Shown piece by piece: positions 1 through 8,797 of a stretch of DNA of 42,241 nucleotides; positions within the stretch are counted from its first letter, which is position 1, and each line of letters begins with the position of its first letter. The DNA is taken from the IMG/VR virus record IMGVR_UViG_3300042904_000455, positions 1 through 42,241 of that record. The stretch is one strand, 5' to 3'. Below the pieces are notes generated by a model. It searched no databases and was not told the DNA's origin. It worked only from the letters and a program-made list of their open reading frames with translations. Source of the DNA: a virus. The position numbers and the translations under genes are program-made.

Positions 1-106
1 ACTTGGCGTGCGTCTTGGGCGCATGAATGAGTTTACACCAAAGTTAAAGTTTTGGGGTAAGAGTCGTTTTGTGGTTGGCAATGCGCAAATGCAGGTAAGG
101 CAATAG
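1..106 (+). CDS. 3' end of gp10-like head-tail protein (duplicate of 42115-42220)
   Basis: The reading frame open from base 1 to the TAG at 104-106 is the last part of the gene that is complete at 40589-42220. It is repeated only because the window ends overlap, so it is not a second gene. Confidence 0.95.
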   Translation, partial: LGVRLGRMNEFTPKLKFWGKSRFVVGNAQMQVRQ

Positions 107-127
107 GAGGAGATTATGGCAAATATT
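1..127. repeat. Terminal direct repeat, left copy
   Basis: Bases 1-127 are identical to 42115-42241. The repeat holds the end of the gp10-like gene, a ribosome site and the first codons of the next gene, so it is ordinary coding sequence seen twice. A length of exactly 127 equals a k-mer size widely used by short-read assemblers, which suggests an assembly overlap of a circular or circularly permuted genome rather than a physical terminal repeat. Confidence 0.95.
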
Positions 128-364
128 CCGCCTTATATGAAAGGGCAAAGTCCTGAGAGCAAAGAAATTTATGATGCGAGGCTAAATAAGGCGCTTAATT
201 GCATCAGCGACAATGGCTTTGTTCCTGCAAACCAGAGTGAGGCAACTATTGCGGCGTTGGCGCAAACACAACAAAACAGCACCGTGTGGTACGACACCGA
301 TAACCACAGATGGGTGGGTAAACAAAATGGCGTCCTTGTTGAATTTCAAACGACGCCAGTATAG
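116..364 (+). CDS. Small virion-operon protein, unknown function
   Basis: 82 residues. The start is set by a strong AGGAGGAG ribosome site just upstream. It lies directly after the gp10-like gene (across the join) and before the ejection-protein genes, a place where P22-like phages carry tail-needle, head-closure or ejection factors. The chain is hydrophilic, has no signal peptide or membrane segment, and ends in a short aromatic-rich part with a WYDTDNHRW stretch. I do not recognise the family. Co-expression with structural genes suggests a minor virion protein (inference). Confidence 0.75.
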   Translation: MANIPPYMKGQSPESKEIYDARLNKALNCISDNGFVPANQSEATIAALAQTQQNSTVWYDTDNHRWVGKQNGVLVEFQTTPV

Positions 365-375
365 AGGGGTAACTT

Positions 376-957
376 ATGTTTGGTTTTGGTAATACGCCTG
401 ATTATGAGAATCCAGCCGATGATGCAATGCCGTATTTGGAATCTGTTCCAGGGACGGTTCAGCCCATTTATCAGCCCTACATTGACCAGGGGTTAAAGTC
501 TGGCGGCATTCTGGCGAATGAGTATGGTCAGATGGCCACTAATCCAGGCGATTACTACAACAATATTATGTCTGGGTACACGCAGTCAGATGCGTATAAG
601 TACAACCAGCAGCAAGCAATGGCGCAACAGCAAGCGGCAGCCAATGCAGGTGGGTACACGGGGACGTCTTTTGACCAAGCCAATCAAGCTTACACCACTA
701 ATGGGCTGCTAGCCAATGATGAGCAGCAGTATTACAACAATGTCACGGGCGCACAAAGATATGGTCTGCAAGGCGAAAGCCATTTGTTTGATACAGGGTA
801 CGAAGCATCTAACCAGCTAGCAAATGACTTGGTGCAAAACCTCTATGCTGAGGCCGGATTAAGCTACAAGGGGACTGCTGCGGATAATCAGAAGCGTGCG
901 CAGCATAATAGCAATATGTGGACTGCTGGCGGCTTAGCTGCTGGCTTAGCGTTGTAG
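376..957 (+). CDS. Probable DNA ejection (internal virion) protein
   Basis: 193 residues, rich in Gln, Asn, Ala, Gly and Tyr, with a run of alternating Q/A near residues 80-95 and a hydrophobic Ala/Leu/Gly C-terminus. This make-up is typical of pilot or ejection proteins in short-tailed phages (the P22 gp7/gp16/gp20 position), which leave the head with the DNA and form a conduit through the cell envelope. It lies between the head-tail genes and two larger proteins of similar make-up. The functional call rests on position and composition, because there is no clear domain. Confidence 0.6.
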   Translation: MFGFGNTPDYENPADDAMPYLESVPGTVQPIYQPYIDQGLKSGGILANEYGQMATNPGDYYNNIMSGYTQSDAYKYNQQQAMAQQQAAANAGGYTGTSFDQANQAYTTNGLLANDEQQYYNNVTGAQRYGLQGESHLFDTGYEASNQLANDLVQNLYAEAGLSYKGTAADNQKRAQHNSNMWTAGGLAAGLAL

Positions 958-965
958 GAGAGCAT

Positions 966-2066
966 ATGGCAACTATAGTACAAGCCCCTACGTTTGCGGC
1001 AGACCCTAATGCAGTTCCTGCCACTGACCCATTCGGCAATGTCATGCGCGGCTATCAGTTATCGCAATTGCCCGCTAAGTTAAAAGCCGAGCGTCAACAG
1101 GCGCAGGCTAATTTGCAGAAGACGCAACAAGAAAATGCGTATTACCCTAAGATGCAAGATTCTGCTTTAGCGTTGCAAGCTGCGCAGACGCAGGGCAAGC
1201 AACTAGAGAATCAATATTACCCCCAATTAACCGGTGCGCAAATAGCGCAATTGCAGGCTCAGACTGGATTAACGGGGCAGCAATCTAGTTGGTATGGGCG
1301 GCTGACGCAAAGTGAGATAGCTAAAAATCAGGCTGAGGCGGCTAAGGCTGGGCAGGCTGACAACGGCATTATTATGTATGACGCCAATGGTAACCCAATT
1401 GTGCAAATAGGCGGTTCTGGCGGTTCAGGGGCGAGAAATGGCGGCAGATTAGGGACAGATGCGAATGGCAATGTAGTCAGTGAATTAACGAGCTCCAATA
1501 AAACTGCTGTGCAAAACAGAAAGATTGGTGAAGATGTTGTTAAGCCATTTATAGACCAAATAGTGGCGAATGTGCCCCAGTTCCAAACCGCTGGCAAAAG
1601 AGCGCAAAGCGCGGTCTCGGGGGTGTTTAATCAGGCGGGGCTTGCGGACTGGCAAGATAATAATCCAATCACTCAACTTGTTGGGTTAAATTCAAATTTA
1701 CCATCTCAACAAGCCACAGGCCAATCCGCCATTATTAATAGCACGGAAGGACTGGTTAAGGCGCTAGGACTTCGGCCTACAGACCAACAAACAGCCATGA
1801 TCCAAAAGGCTTTGGCGCCACAACCGGGAGAGTCAGAGAAAGGGTACCGCACCCGGGTATTAAGCTTTGCACAGACTCTTTCAGATAACACAAATAACGC
1901 GCAAAAGATGTTGGCTACCGGTATTAATACAGGCGTCCAACAAGCCCCTTATGGCAATGTAACAAATGCTATTCCTGCGCCACAGCAGCAACCACCAGCG
2001 CCCAACCCGCAATTATCTCAAATCACAGATGAGCAATTAGCACAAATTGCTAATGGGGGCCAATAG
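966..2066 (+). CDS. Probable DNA ejection protein
   Basis: 366 residues. An ATG at 966 with GGAG upstream is preferred over an in-frame ATG at 918 that would overlap the previous gene. Residues 40-120 are a Gln/Ala-rich helical region with likely coiled coil. A Gly/Ser linker follows near residues 155-165 and a Pro/Gln-rich tail at the end. The gene overlaps the next one by one base (TAG/GTG), so translation is probably coupled. It is likely the second of three ejection proteins, by analogy with the P22-like gene order. No enzymatic motif is visible. Confidence 0.6.
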   Translation: MATIVQAPTFAADPNAVPATDPFGNVMRGYQLSQLPAKLKAERQQAQANLQKTQQENAYYPKMQDSALALQAAQTQGKQLENQYYPQLTGAQIAQLQAQTGLTGQQSSWYGRLTQSEIAKNQAEAAKAGQADNGIIMYDANGNPIVQIGGSGGSGARNGGRLGTDANGNVVSELTSSNKTAVQNRKIGEDVVKPFIDQIVANVPQFQTAGKRAQSAVSGVFNQAGLADWQDNNPITQLVGLNSNLPSQQATGQSAIINSTEGLVKALGLRPTDQQTAMIQKALAPQPGESEKGYRTRVLSFAQTLSDNTNNAQKMLATGINTGVQQAPYGNVTNAIPAPQQQPPAPNPQLSQITDEQLAQIANGGQ

Positions 2067-4153
2067 TGATTACCCCAGAGATGGCTAGACAAGAATTAGC
2101 GGCAAGAGCAGCAGCAAGACAGGCTCAGCCATCTGCGCAAGCTACACAGCAAATTACCCCTGAAATGGCGCGTCAAGAACTAGCTGCAAGACAAGCGGCA
2201 AGAGCGATGCAACAGCAGCCTCAAGCACCGCAAGGGGGTGGACAAACTGTCCCCACCCCTGCTCAGCAACCATCAGGGAATCAATTGTGGCAGTCACAAT
2301 TAAGCCAGGTTAAAGCGGATGCCGCCAACGAGCAAAGATTGGCGGCTAACCCTGTTAGGTCGGGCAAAGTGGCGGCAGCAAGCGCGCTTAATACGGCACA
2401 GGGATTGCTTAATCTTATCAGCAAGGGTGTTCACTATGGCAGCGCGGGATTAATCCCAGAAGCAAAAATGAATCAAGACTATAACAATGTCCTTGGGGTA
2501 GGTAAGCCAGAGAAAGGAGATGCGTTGCTTGCGCTGGCACCTTTAATTGCGGCGCCGGAGGCTATTCCGACTCAAGGCTTGGGCGCGCTAGGAAAGTTAG
2601 GTGCGCGAGTGGTTGAAGGGGAGGCTTACGGCGAAGCGGCTGGCGCTGATGCTGGCACAGGCGGTCAAACTGCGGCAGCAGTTGAATTGCCAAATCTTGC
2701 CCTAAGCGCTGCGCGTGGGCGTTATGCTATACCTGCGCGATTACTCAAAGGTACTGCAACCGCTGCTGAGCGCGAAGCTAATGCGGCTGCGGCTGGCGAT
2801 TTGCCCGTCTCTATAGGGCAGATAACACAAAGCCCAGGGGCTAATAAGCTGTATGAAAATGTGTTGGCTGAGGTGCCCTTTAGTGGCGTTAGCGGTCAAC
2901 AAAAGAAAGTAGCCGAAGGCGTGCAAGGTGCTGCCGAGGGATTGGTTAATAAAGCAACCGGCACCAAGGAATCGGCTCTTGACCCGAACGAACAACTAAA
3001 ACAAAGCCTAGTTAATGCTCAGAAGCGCGCCCAGGCCGCTAAGAACGACCAATACAATATGGTTGATACTTTAGCGCAACAACAAGGCCATCAATTAGAG
3101 TTACCCTCTTTTACCTCTCGCGCCAAAGAAGTGCAAAGCATGATTGCTGAATCTCCATTATTGCAAGCAAACCCAAAGCTTAAATCATTCATGAATAAGG
3201 TGGGTGTTTATGGGGAGGGGGCAACAGCTAAAGCGCCGCAGGATTTAAATAGCGCCCTTACTGGCCAAAGGTCGGCAGCTCAGGCCCCTTCAATACGCGA
3301 CGCCAACCTCGCCAAAAATGAGCTTTATAACGCCGGGGAAACTTTAGCTAAAAGCGCTGTAGCTTCTGACCGATATATGGGTGGCATTTATAAAGAGCTA
3401 TCAGGCAAGATTGCAGAAGACATTAAGTCCAGTATTAGCGAGAAAGGCTCGCCAGAGCTGCAACAAGCATTTCAAAGCGCTAATCAAGAATATAGGCAAA
3501 ACTATGCTCGATTTTTGAATAAAGACATCAGAAAGTTATTAGACAAGGATAAGCCGGCCGATAAGTTTGCTAAAGACATTGTAAAACCTGGGCGTGCCAA
3601 TGACTCATATAGCAATATCAATTTAGTGCAAAGCCTGCTACCGCCGGAAGAGCGCAACCTATTGCCTGCCGCCTATCTATCTAAAGCGATAGATGAAAAT
3701 GGCAATGTAGATGCCAGCAAAATGGGGCAGATAGTAAAAGGCTTAGGGCCTCGTCAATTTAACGCCTTGTTTGGCTCTACAGGCCTTAAGGGTGGCGTAC
3801 AGGATTACCAACGCTTAATGCAAATGAGCGGCAATGCTCGCTCTCAGATGGCAAACCCAAAAACTGGCGCAAGAGCAATCCCTAGTATTTTGGGGGGCGG
3901 CGCAATAGGGATAGGCGCTCATGCTGCACCCCTCACCAGCGCTGCGGTCATAGGAAGCACGATAGGCGCTTCCAAAATTCTATCCAACTACATGACCAAT
4001 CCAAAGGTAAGAGAAAAGCTTTTATCTGCGATGAAGAAAAGAGAGTCTGGCGGCGTGTATGGCATTAAAGAAAGTGATGCTTATAGCCGCATTGCATCGA
4101 CATTGCCAAAGGTGGTGTCGGTACAGCAAGCACAAGAAAAGAGGAGCCAATAA
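2066..4153 (+). CDS. Large DNA ejection protein (P22 gp16-like role)
   Basis: 695 residues starting at GTG, which overlaps the previous stop codon by one base. The N-terminus has an imperfect tandem repeat: ITPEMARQELAAR at residues 2-14 and again at 30-42. A small-residue hydrophobic segment near residues 150-175 (ALLALAPLIAAPEAIP) and a Gly/Ala-rich hydrophobic region near 615-640 could insert into membrane. The middle is helical and charged. I see no transglycosylase or peptidase motif. Size, make-up and position before the tail-fibre genes support an internal protein injected with the genome. It is coupled to the next gene through a TAATG overlap. Confidence 0.6.
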   Translation: MITPEMARQELAARAAARQAQPSAQATQQITPEMARQELAARQAARAMQQQPQAPQGGGQTVPTPAQQPSGNQLWQSQLSQVKADAANEQRLAANPVRSGKVAAASALNTAQGLLNLISKGVHYGSAGLIPEAKMNQDYNNVLGVGKPEKGDALLALAPLIAAPEAIPTQGLGALGKLGARVVEGEAYGEAAGADAGTGGQTAAAVELPNLALSAARGRYAIPARLLKGTATAAEREANAAAAGDLPVSIGQITQSPGANKLYENVLAEVPFSGVSGQQKKVAEGVQGAAEGLVNKATGTKESALDPNEQLKQSLVNAQKRAQAAKNDQYNMVDTLAQQQGHQLELPSFTSRAKEVQSMIAESPLLQANPKLKSFMNKVGVYGEGATAKAPQDLNSALTGQRSAAQAPSIRDANLAKNELYNAGETLAKSAVASDRYMGGIYKELSGKIAEDIKSSISEKGSPELQQAFQSANQEYRQNYARFLNKDIRKLLDKDKPADKFAKDIVKPGRANDSYSNINLVQSLLPPEERNLLPAAYLSKAIDENGNVDASKMGQIVKGLGPRQFNALFGSTGLKGGVQDYQRLMQMSGNARSQMANPKTGARAIPSILGGGAIGIGAHAAPLTSAAVIGSTIGASKILSNYMTNPKVREKLLSAMKKRESGGVYGIKESDAYSRIASTLPKVVSVQQAQEKRSQ

Positions 4154-6309
4154 TGACGTTAGACCCACGCTTTGTAGTCGGCATAAACATCAATGACTAT
4201 TTTGTTGATAAAACGACTGGCTTGCCTTTAGAAGGTGGCACTATTGAGTTCTTCAAAGACCAAGACCGCTCTGCGGGAAAATTGGTGTATCAACTAACGG
4301 GTTCGCCACCTAACTATACCTATACGCCATTATCAAACCCATTAACGTTAAGCACTGTGGGTACGGTGGTTAACAATAGCTCTCCAGCTAAAAATGTGGC
4401 CATTTACTATTACCCTTATGATGAACTTGGCAATGTAGAGTTATATTACATTGTTGTTAAAGACAGTGGCGGTACTACACAATTGGTGCGCGAGGCTTGG
4501 CCCAATATTACTGCGGAGGACGATCCAACGCAGACAGAAAACAGCGTCACTAATCAATTGCAAAATCCTCAGTTTGTAGATGTATTTTTCAATCCTGACT
4601 ATGGCGTGACCATATCGACTGGGGGTGCTGTATCTGATGCCGTTTATGACATTGCGCCTAATTGGTTTTTAAGGGTTTCAGCTAATGCGGACTCCAATAT
4701 AGTGGTAAATAGGGTTGGCATATCTGGCGCTGAAAATGTCGTTACAAACCCGCCATTCCAGCTAGAAATAGAGCCGCAAAGCAATAACATTACCTCTATT
4801 GAGTTGGTGCAGCGCCTTTATCATAACCCAGACCTGTGGGCTAATGGTTTTGTGGCTGGGAGCGCTGTTGTAGCTTCACTAGATGGGATTGCGCATACGG
4901 TTGAGATGCTTTACAGCCCCAATATTGCGGCAGCGGCTACGACCGTCTTTTCTGGGGCGACTGAAACAACGGGATATAGCAGGCTAGAGGGAACTATTGA
5001 GATTGAGGCTGGAACCAATACCGACACAGGCGATGATGGCTATTTAGATATTGTCTATGTGCTGCCACCTATAGGTTCAGTGGCTATAACCAGCACTCAA
5101 ATAGTTGGGTTAGCCTCTAATGCTACTAACATAGATTATGAGCAGCAACCAGTTAATATGCAGGAGTCTTTATTATTTAGCCACTACAACCCATTAATTC
5201 AGCAAGTGCCCGTTCCGAGCCTTTTGCAGGGGTGGGATTTCAAAGTTAATCCAGCGCAATTTGGTGAGACAGTTTCTATGGGCGCTGTTGACTCCCAATA
5301 TTTGTGGGACCAGCTTATAGGGTGGCAGAGCGTTGATAGCTCCGTTTCCATATCACGCAACCCTGCCGGAAATCTTAATGTCAATTTAAGTACTACAGGC
5401 CAATTTGCATTAATACAATACTTAAGCGCCACGCAGTTAAAAGAATTTTTGGCAAATGATTTTTCGGTGTTGATGGAAGGGTATAGCGACCAAGTAGCGG
5501 GCGCATCGGGTACGGTGTCATTTTGGTATACCACGGACGCGACATTGCCTAATGTTGCTTCCGGCACAAACCTATCATTGATTAGCACTGTAGATGCCAA
5601 TGGGGTACCGCTAACATTTAACGGGAACTGGACTCAGTTAACACGCAACTATAGGGGTGATGGGCGCTTCACTCTGCCTTACAGCTCATCATCTGCTCCG
5701 CAGTCTATATCTTTAGAAGGCTGGAATAATCCTGGTTATACGATTGCCAGCACTGCAACTTATGCAGCTATTGTGGTTGGCTTTGCTTCTGCCCCTGCGT
5801 CCAACGTAGTTTTTAAATCTATTTCTGTAACGCCTGGTTTATTGGCCAGGCCCTTTGCGCCGTTAAGTTATGAATTAACGCGCAAAGAGCTAGAGTATTA
5901 TTATGAGAAGAGCTATGACCCAGGTGTTTACGCCGGAGCAGCAACATCTATTGGGCAATTATCTAAACCGCAGGTTGTAACGACAGCTAGTGTCACCGGC
6001 GGTTTAGTTGCAAATGAGTGGAAATATTATACGGGAAACTTTGGAATTGAGTTTAGAAGCATGAAAAGGGCGGTCCCTACTGTGCATCTATATTCTACTA
6101 TTTCTGGAGCAATAGATACAGTAATTTATCGCATCGCAAGCACAAGCAATACCGGTGAATCTGTTAGCAGATGGAGTGTTGCTTCTGGGAGATATGCCGT
6201 TAATTATGAACCATTAGATAGCACGCCAATTGACACCCTGAGCAGTCCAAAAGCCCCAACACTTTACTTCCAATATACCGCCGATGCTCGTCTCGGCATT
6301 GTACTTTAA
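4153..6309 (+). CDS. Tail spike or tail fibre protein with head-binding-like N-terminus
   Basis: 718 residues. The ATG overlaps the upstream stop (TAATG). Residues 1-110 have the layout of podovirus head-binding domains: a short strand, then TTGLPLEGGTIEFF and a 'price tag' of further beta strands ending in an aromatic, Val-rich part. The middle is beta-rich with two repeated-looking sheets (about 150-330 and 370-580). The last 130 residues contain FRSMKRAVPTVHLYS, a sequence type common in the C-terminal carbohydrate-binding part of phage fibres. No depolymerase catalytic motif could be identified. The likely role is host surface recognition. Confidence 0.7.
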   Translation: MTLDPRFVVGININDYFVDKTTGLPLEGGTIEFFKDQDRSAGKLVYQLTGSPPNYTYTPLSNPLTLSTVGTVVNNSSPAKNVAIYYYPYDELGNVELYYIVVKDSGGTTQLVREAWPNITAEDDPTQTENSVTNQLQNPQFVDVFFNPDYGVTISTGGAVSDAVYDIAPNWFLRVSANADSNIVVNRVGISGAENVVTNPPFQLEIEPQSNNITSIELVQRLYHNPDLWANGFVAGSAVVASLDGIAHTVEMLYSPNIAAAATTVFSGATETTGYSRLEGTIEIEAGTNTDTGDDGYLDIVYVLPPIGSVAITSTQIVGLASNATNIDYEQQPVNMQESLLFSHYNPLIQQVPVPSLLQGWDFKVNPAQFGETVSMGAVDSQYLWDQLIGWQSVDSSVSISRNPAGNLNVNLSTTGQFALIQYLSATQLKEFLANDFSVLMEGYSDQVAGASGTVSFWYTTDATLPNVASGTNLSLISTVDANGVPLTFNGNWTQLTRNYRGDGRFTLPYSSSSAPQSISLEGWNNPGYTIASTATYAAIVVGFASAPASNVVFKSISVTPGLLARPFAPLSYELTRKELEYYYEKSYDPGVYAGAATSIGQLSKPQVVTTASVTGGLVANEWKYYTGNFGIEFRSMKRAVPTVHLYSTISGAIDTVIYRIASTSNTGESVSRWSVASGRYAVNYEPLDSTPIDTLSSPKAPTLYFQYTADARLGIVL

Positions 6310-6323
6310 CCAAGGAGAAAATT

Positions 6324-6704
6324 ATGGCAACGACTTTTTCACAAAACATACCCAGAGGAATGAAAAATGATTTTAGCAGCCTGATAGCGATTGATACGGT
6401 AACCGTAAAATTAAGCGCTGGAGCCGAGCAGAACTATACAGTACCTAGCGACACATCTATCGGCGGCTCTATTGGCAATATGCCTTGGTATCTTGCTGTT
6501 TTCACCTCTCAGGCAGGCAAAACAGTATCTGTATCAGATAAAAATACGGCTGTGGTTCCACCTACTAGCATAGCAAAAACAGGATGCATTTTGGTTTCTG
6601 GTGAGCGCGTCGGAAAACTAGTAAAGCCTGGGGCAACCCTTTCGGTGATAACCAGCGATACAACCGCAGAATTTGGCATTGAGATATTTGCAACTAATAC
6701 CTAG
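6324..6704 (+). CDS. Small beta-rich structural protein, tail-associated
   Basis: 126 residues with an AAGGAG ribosome site. Short predicted strands separated by Thr, Ser and Gly turns give the look of a single beta-sandwich. It lies between two fibre genes with gaps of about 10 bases. It may be a fibre accessory, capping or decoration protein. I do not recognise the family. Confidence 0.6.
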   Translation: MATTFSQNIPRGMKNDFSSLIAIDTVTVKLSAGAEQNYTVPSDTSIGGSIGNMPWYLAVFTSQAGKTVSVSDKNTAVVPPTSIAKTGCILVSGERVGKLVKPGATLSVITSDTTAEFGIEIFATNT

Positions 6705-6712
6705 GAATAGTC

Positions 6713-8758
6713 ATGACTAAAAAATTCAGCCAATTTGTTGATGGAGAGAACCCAAGAACAACAGATATAGTTGTAGGGCTTAGGGATGATTTGAACACGC
6801 AATTTGATTTTAGCGGGATTAAAGACCAATACGGCAATCAAATAGTACAGTGGCAAGCCTATAATAGCTCGGGAAGAAATTATATTCGCTTTATCAATAG
6901 CCCTGCTGGATTACCTGTCGCGATACAGTCTCAAGGTGTAGATGCAAGTGTTGGGATGGCTATCTCATCTAAAAGCAATGGTGATTTAGACTTGCTTGCT
7001 CCTGGCTCTGGGGATATTAACATTGTACTTGGCGGCGCTGGCGACATTAACATGACCACCAATGCTGGCAAGTTAATCTTAAATGAAACGGTTGGTATAG
7101 ATGAGATTCTAGATGAAGATAATATGGTGTCTAATAGCGCCACCGCAGTACCCACTCAGCAAAGTACAAAGGCTTATGTGGACGCCTCAGTTGGTGGGCT
7201 GCATGATTTTACCTATATAACCAACACAGACGAAACCGCGGACTTACCAAACTCATTCCGATTATTAGGAACCGCAAATCAAATTACAGCCACAAACGGC
7301 ACGCTTTCTTTATCCAGCACGCTTCTCTTGCCTGGAACGGCAACCTTGGGGGGCAATTTAAGTGTGGGGACTTATCGCATCATATCTCCCAGCGGCACAT
7401 CTATAGAGCTTGCTCCAGACGTGGACGCAGACGGCATAGATTTAGCGAGCACGATTGTAAGAGTGGAGAATGATATCAGACATGCGGGAGATGAAACCAA
7501 CAAGGTTTCTTTCACGACTGCCGCGCAAACTTACTACATTGGCGGCACCAGCATTATGGATATTAATGCTTCTGGCTTTCGTTTAGATTCAGGCTATCGG
7601 GTAAGTGCAATCAGCAATGACGCCGCTGCTTTTTTAGATACTGAGCTCATGACGGCCTATGCGATACAAACCGCCATAGGAAATGCAATCATTGGCTCTA
7701 ATAATTTCCGTGGTGCTTGGGACGCATCTGGCGGCTTATTCCCAACCACGGGCGGCACTGGCCCTGCTGGCGCAGTAGCGGCAGGTAATAACTGGCGCAT
7801 TAGTGTGGGCGGCACATTGGGTGGAGAGCCTGTAGACCAAGGAGACCAAATTATTGCGGCGGTAGACGTCCCAGGGCAGACCGCATCAAACTGGATTATC
7901 GTTAACCCGCGCGTATTTAGCGTATTTGGCAGAACTGGCTCTGTGATCGCGCAAAGCGGGGATTACCCTTTTAACTATATTACGGGCCTACCAAGCACGG
8001 CAACCTCCGGCAAAATTATGCGCGGTGATGGCAGTGCGTGGGTTGAGTCTACTCCAACATTTCCAAACACTGCAAACAGCGGAAAATTGATGCGTGGCGA
8101 TGGCTCCAACTGGATAGAGTCTACTCCAACATTTCCTAATACAGCAGCATCGGGCAAGTTAATGCGCGGCGATGGTACAAATTGGGTTGAATCAACACCA
8201 ACATATCCCAATACCGCAAATACCGGCAAAATCCTAAGGGGAGACGGCACAAATTGGGTTGAGACTACAGCGCAATACCCAAATACAGCTGGAACGTCAG
8301 GAAATGTTTTAACATCGGACGGTACTAACTGGGTAAGCTCCTCCCCCAGCAGTGGCCAAAGAGCATTAATGATGATGAATCCTGCAACCAGTGCTGGCTC
8401 TCCCTTTAGCTTTACTACCTCCTACCAAGAAATATTGGGGCTGGCCACTGCTTATACCCTGGTGAATAACACTGCAAATTTTGATATGCCCTCTGAGGGA
8501 AGGCTTAGATATATAGGAGCTTCCCCGATAAGCATATGGGTTGGCTTTTCCATTTTAACAACCAACAAAACATTTACTTTTGCAATTTACAAGAATGCGG
8601 TGACTCAATTGATTGAGCTTAATACCACTGGGCTCGCAATAAACCTAAACAACTTCAAGATTGATTTGGTGCAGAACGATTATATCAGCATTTTTGGCAA
8701 GCGCTCAGCAGCGGGTGGCGAGGCAATATATAACATTCAACTTTTTGCGGTTGGGTAA
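6713..8758 (+). CDS. Tail fibre protein with 24-residue repeats
   Basis: 681 residues. The N-terminal part (about 1-160) is beta-rich and includes a common fibre segment near NSATAVPTQQSTKAYVD (about 140-156). Residues 429-548 consist of five 24-residue repeats with the core GKLMRGDGSNW followed by ESTPTFPN. The last 130 residues form a probable C-terminal receptor-binding domain rich in aromatic and Asn residues. Such repeats usually form the trimeric shaft of a fibre. It is probably transcribed with the ejection and tail genes. The receptor is unknown. Confidence 0.75.
   Translation: MTKKFSQFVDGENPRTTDIVVGLRDDLNTQFDFSGIKDQYGNQIVQWQAYNSSGRNYIRFINSPAGLPVAIQSQGVDASVGMAISSKSNGDLDLLAPGSGDINIVLGGAGDINMTTNAGKLILNETVGIDEILDEDNMVSNSATAVPTQQSTKAYVDASVGGLHDFTYITNTDETADLPNSFRLLGTANQITATNGTLSLSSTLLLPGTATLGGNLSVGTYRIISPSGTSIELAPDVDADGIDLASTIVRVENDIRHAGDETNKVSFTTAAQTYYIGGTSIMDINASGFRLDSGYRVSAISNDAAAFLDTELMTAYAIQTAIGNAIIGSNNFRGAWDASGGLFPTTGGTGPAGAVAAGNNWRISVGGTLGGEPVDQGDQIIAAVDVPGQTASNWIIVNPRVFSVFGRTGSVIAQSGDYPFNYITGLPSTATSGKIMRGDGSAWVESTPTFPNTANSGKLMRGDGSNWIESTPTFPNTAASGKLMRGDGTNWVESTPTYPNTANTGKILRGDGTNWVETTAQYPNTAGTSGNVLTSDGTNWVSSSPSSGQRALMMMNPATSAGSPFSFTTSYQEILGLATAYTLVNNTANFDMPSEGRLRYIGASPISIWVGFSILTTNKTFTFAIYKNAVTQLIELNTTGLAINLNNFKIDLVQNDYISIFGKRSAAGGEAIYNIQLFAVG
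7997..8356 (+). repeat. Tandem 72-base repeat array inside a fibre gene
   Basis: Five in-frame units of 24 codons encode the GDG-x-x-W shaft motif. The units differ by many synonymous changes, so they are old or under selection at protein level; the last unit is the most divergent (VLTSDGTNW). Confidence 0.85.
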
Positions 8759-8797
8759 AAGTTTCGTAATTTTAATTTTTAACTTAAGGGGTTTCTC

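Noticed and set aside
1-127. Physical terminal repeat as in T7-like phages
   Set aside because: Length equals a common assembly k-mer, it lies inside a coding gene, and the head genes are P22-like (headful packaging).
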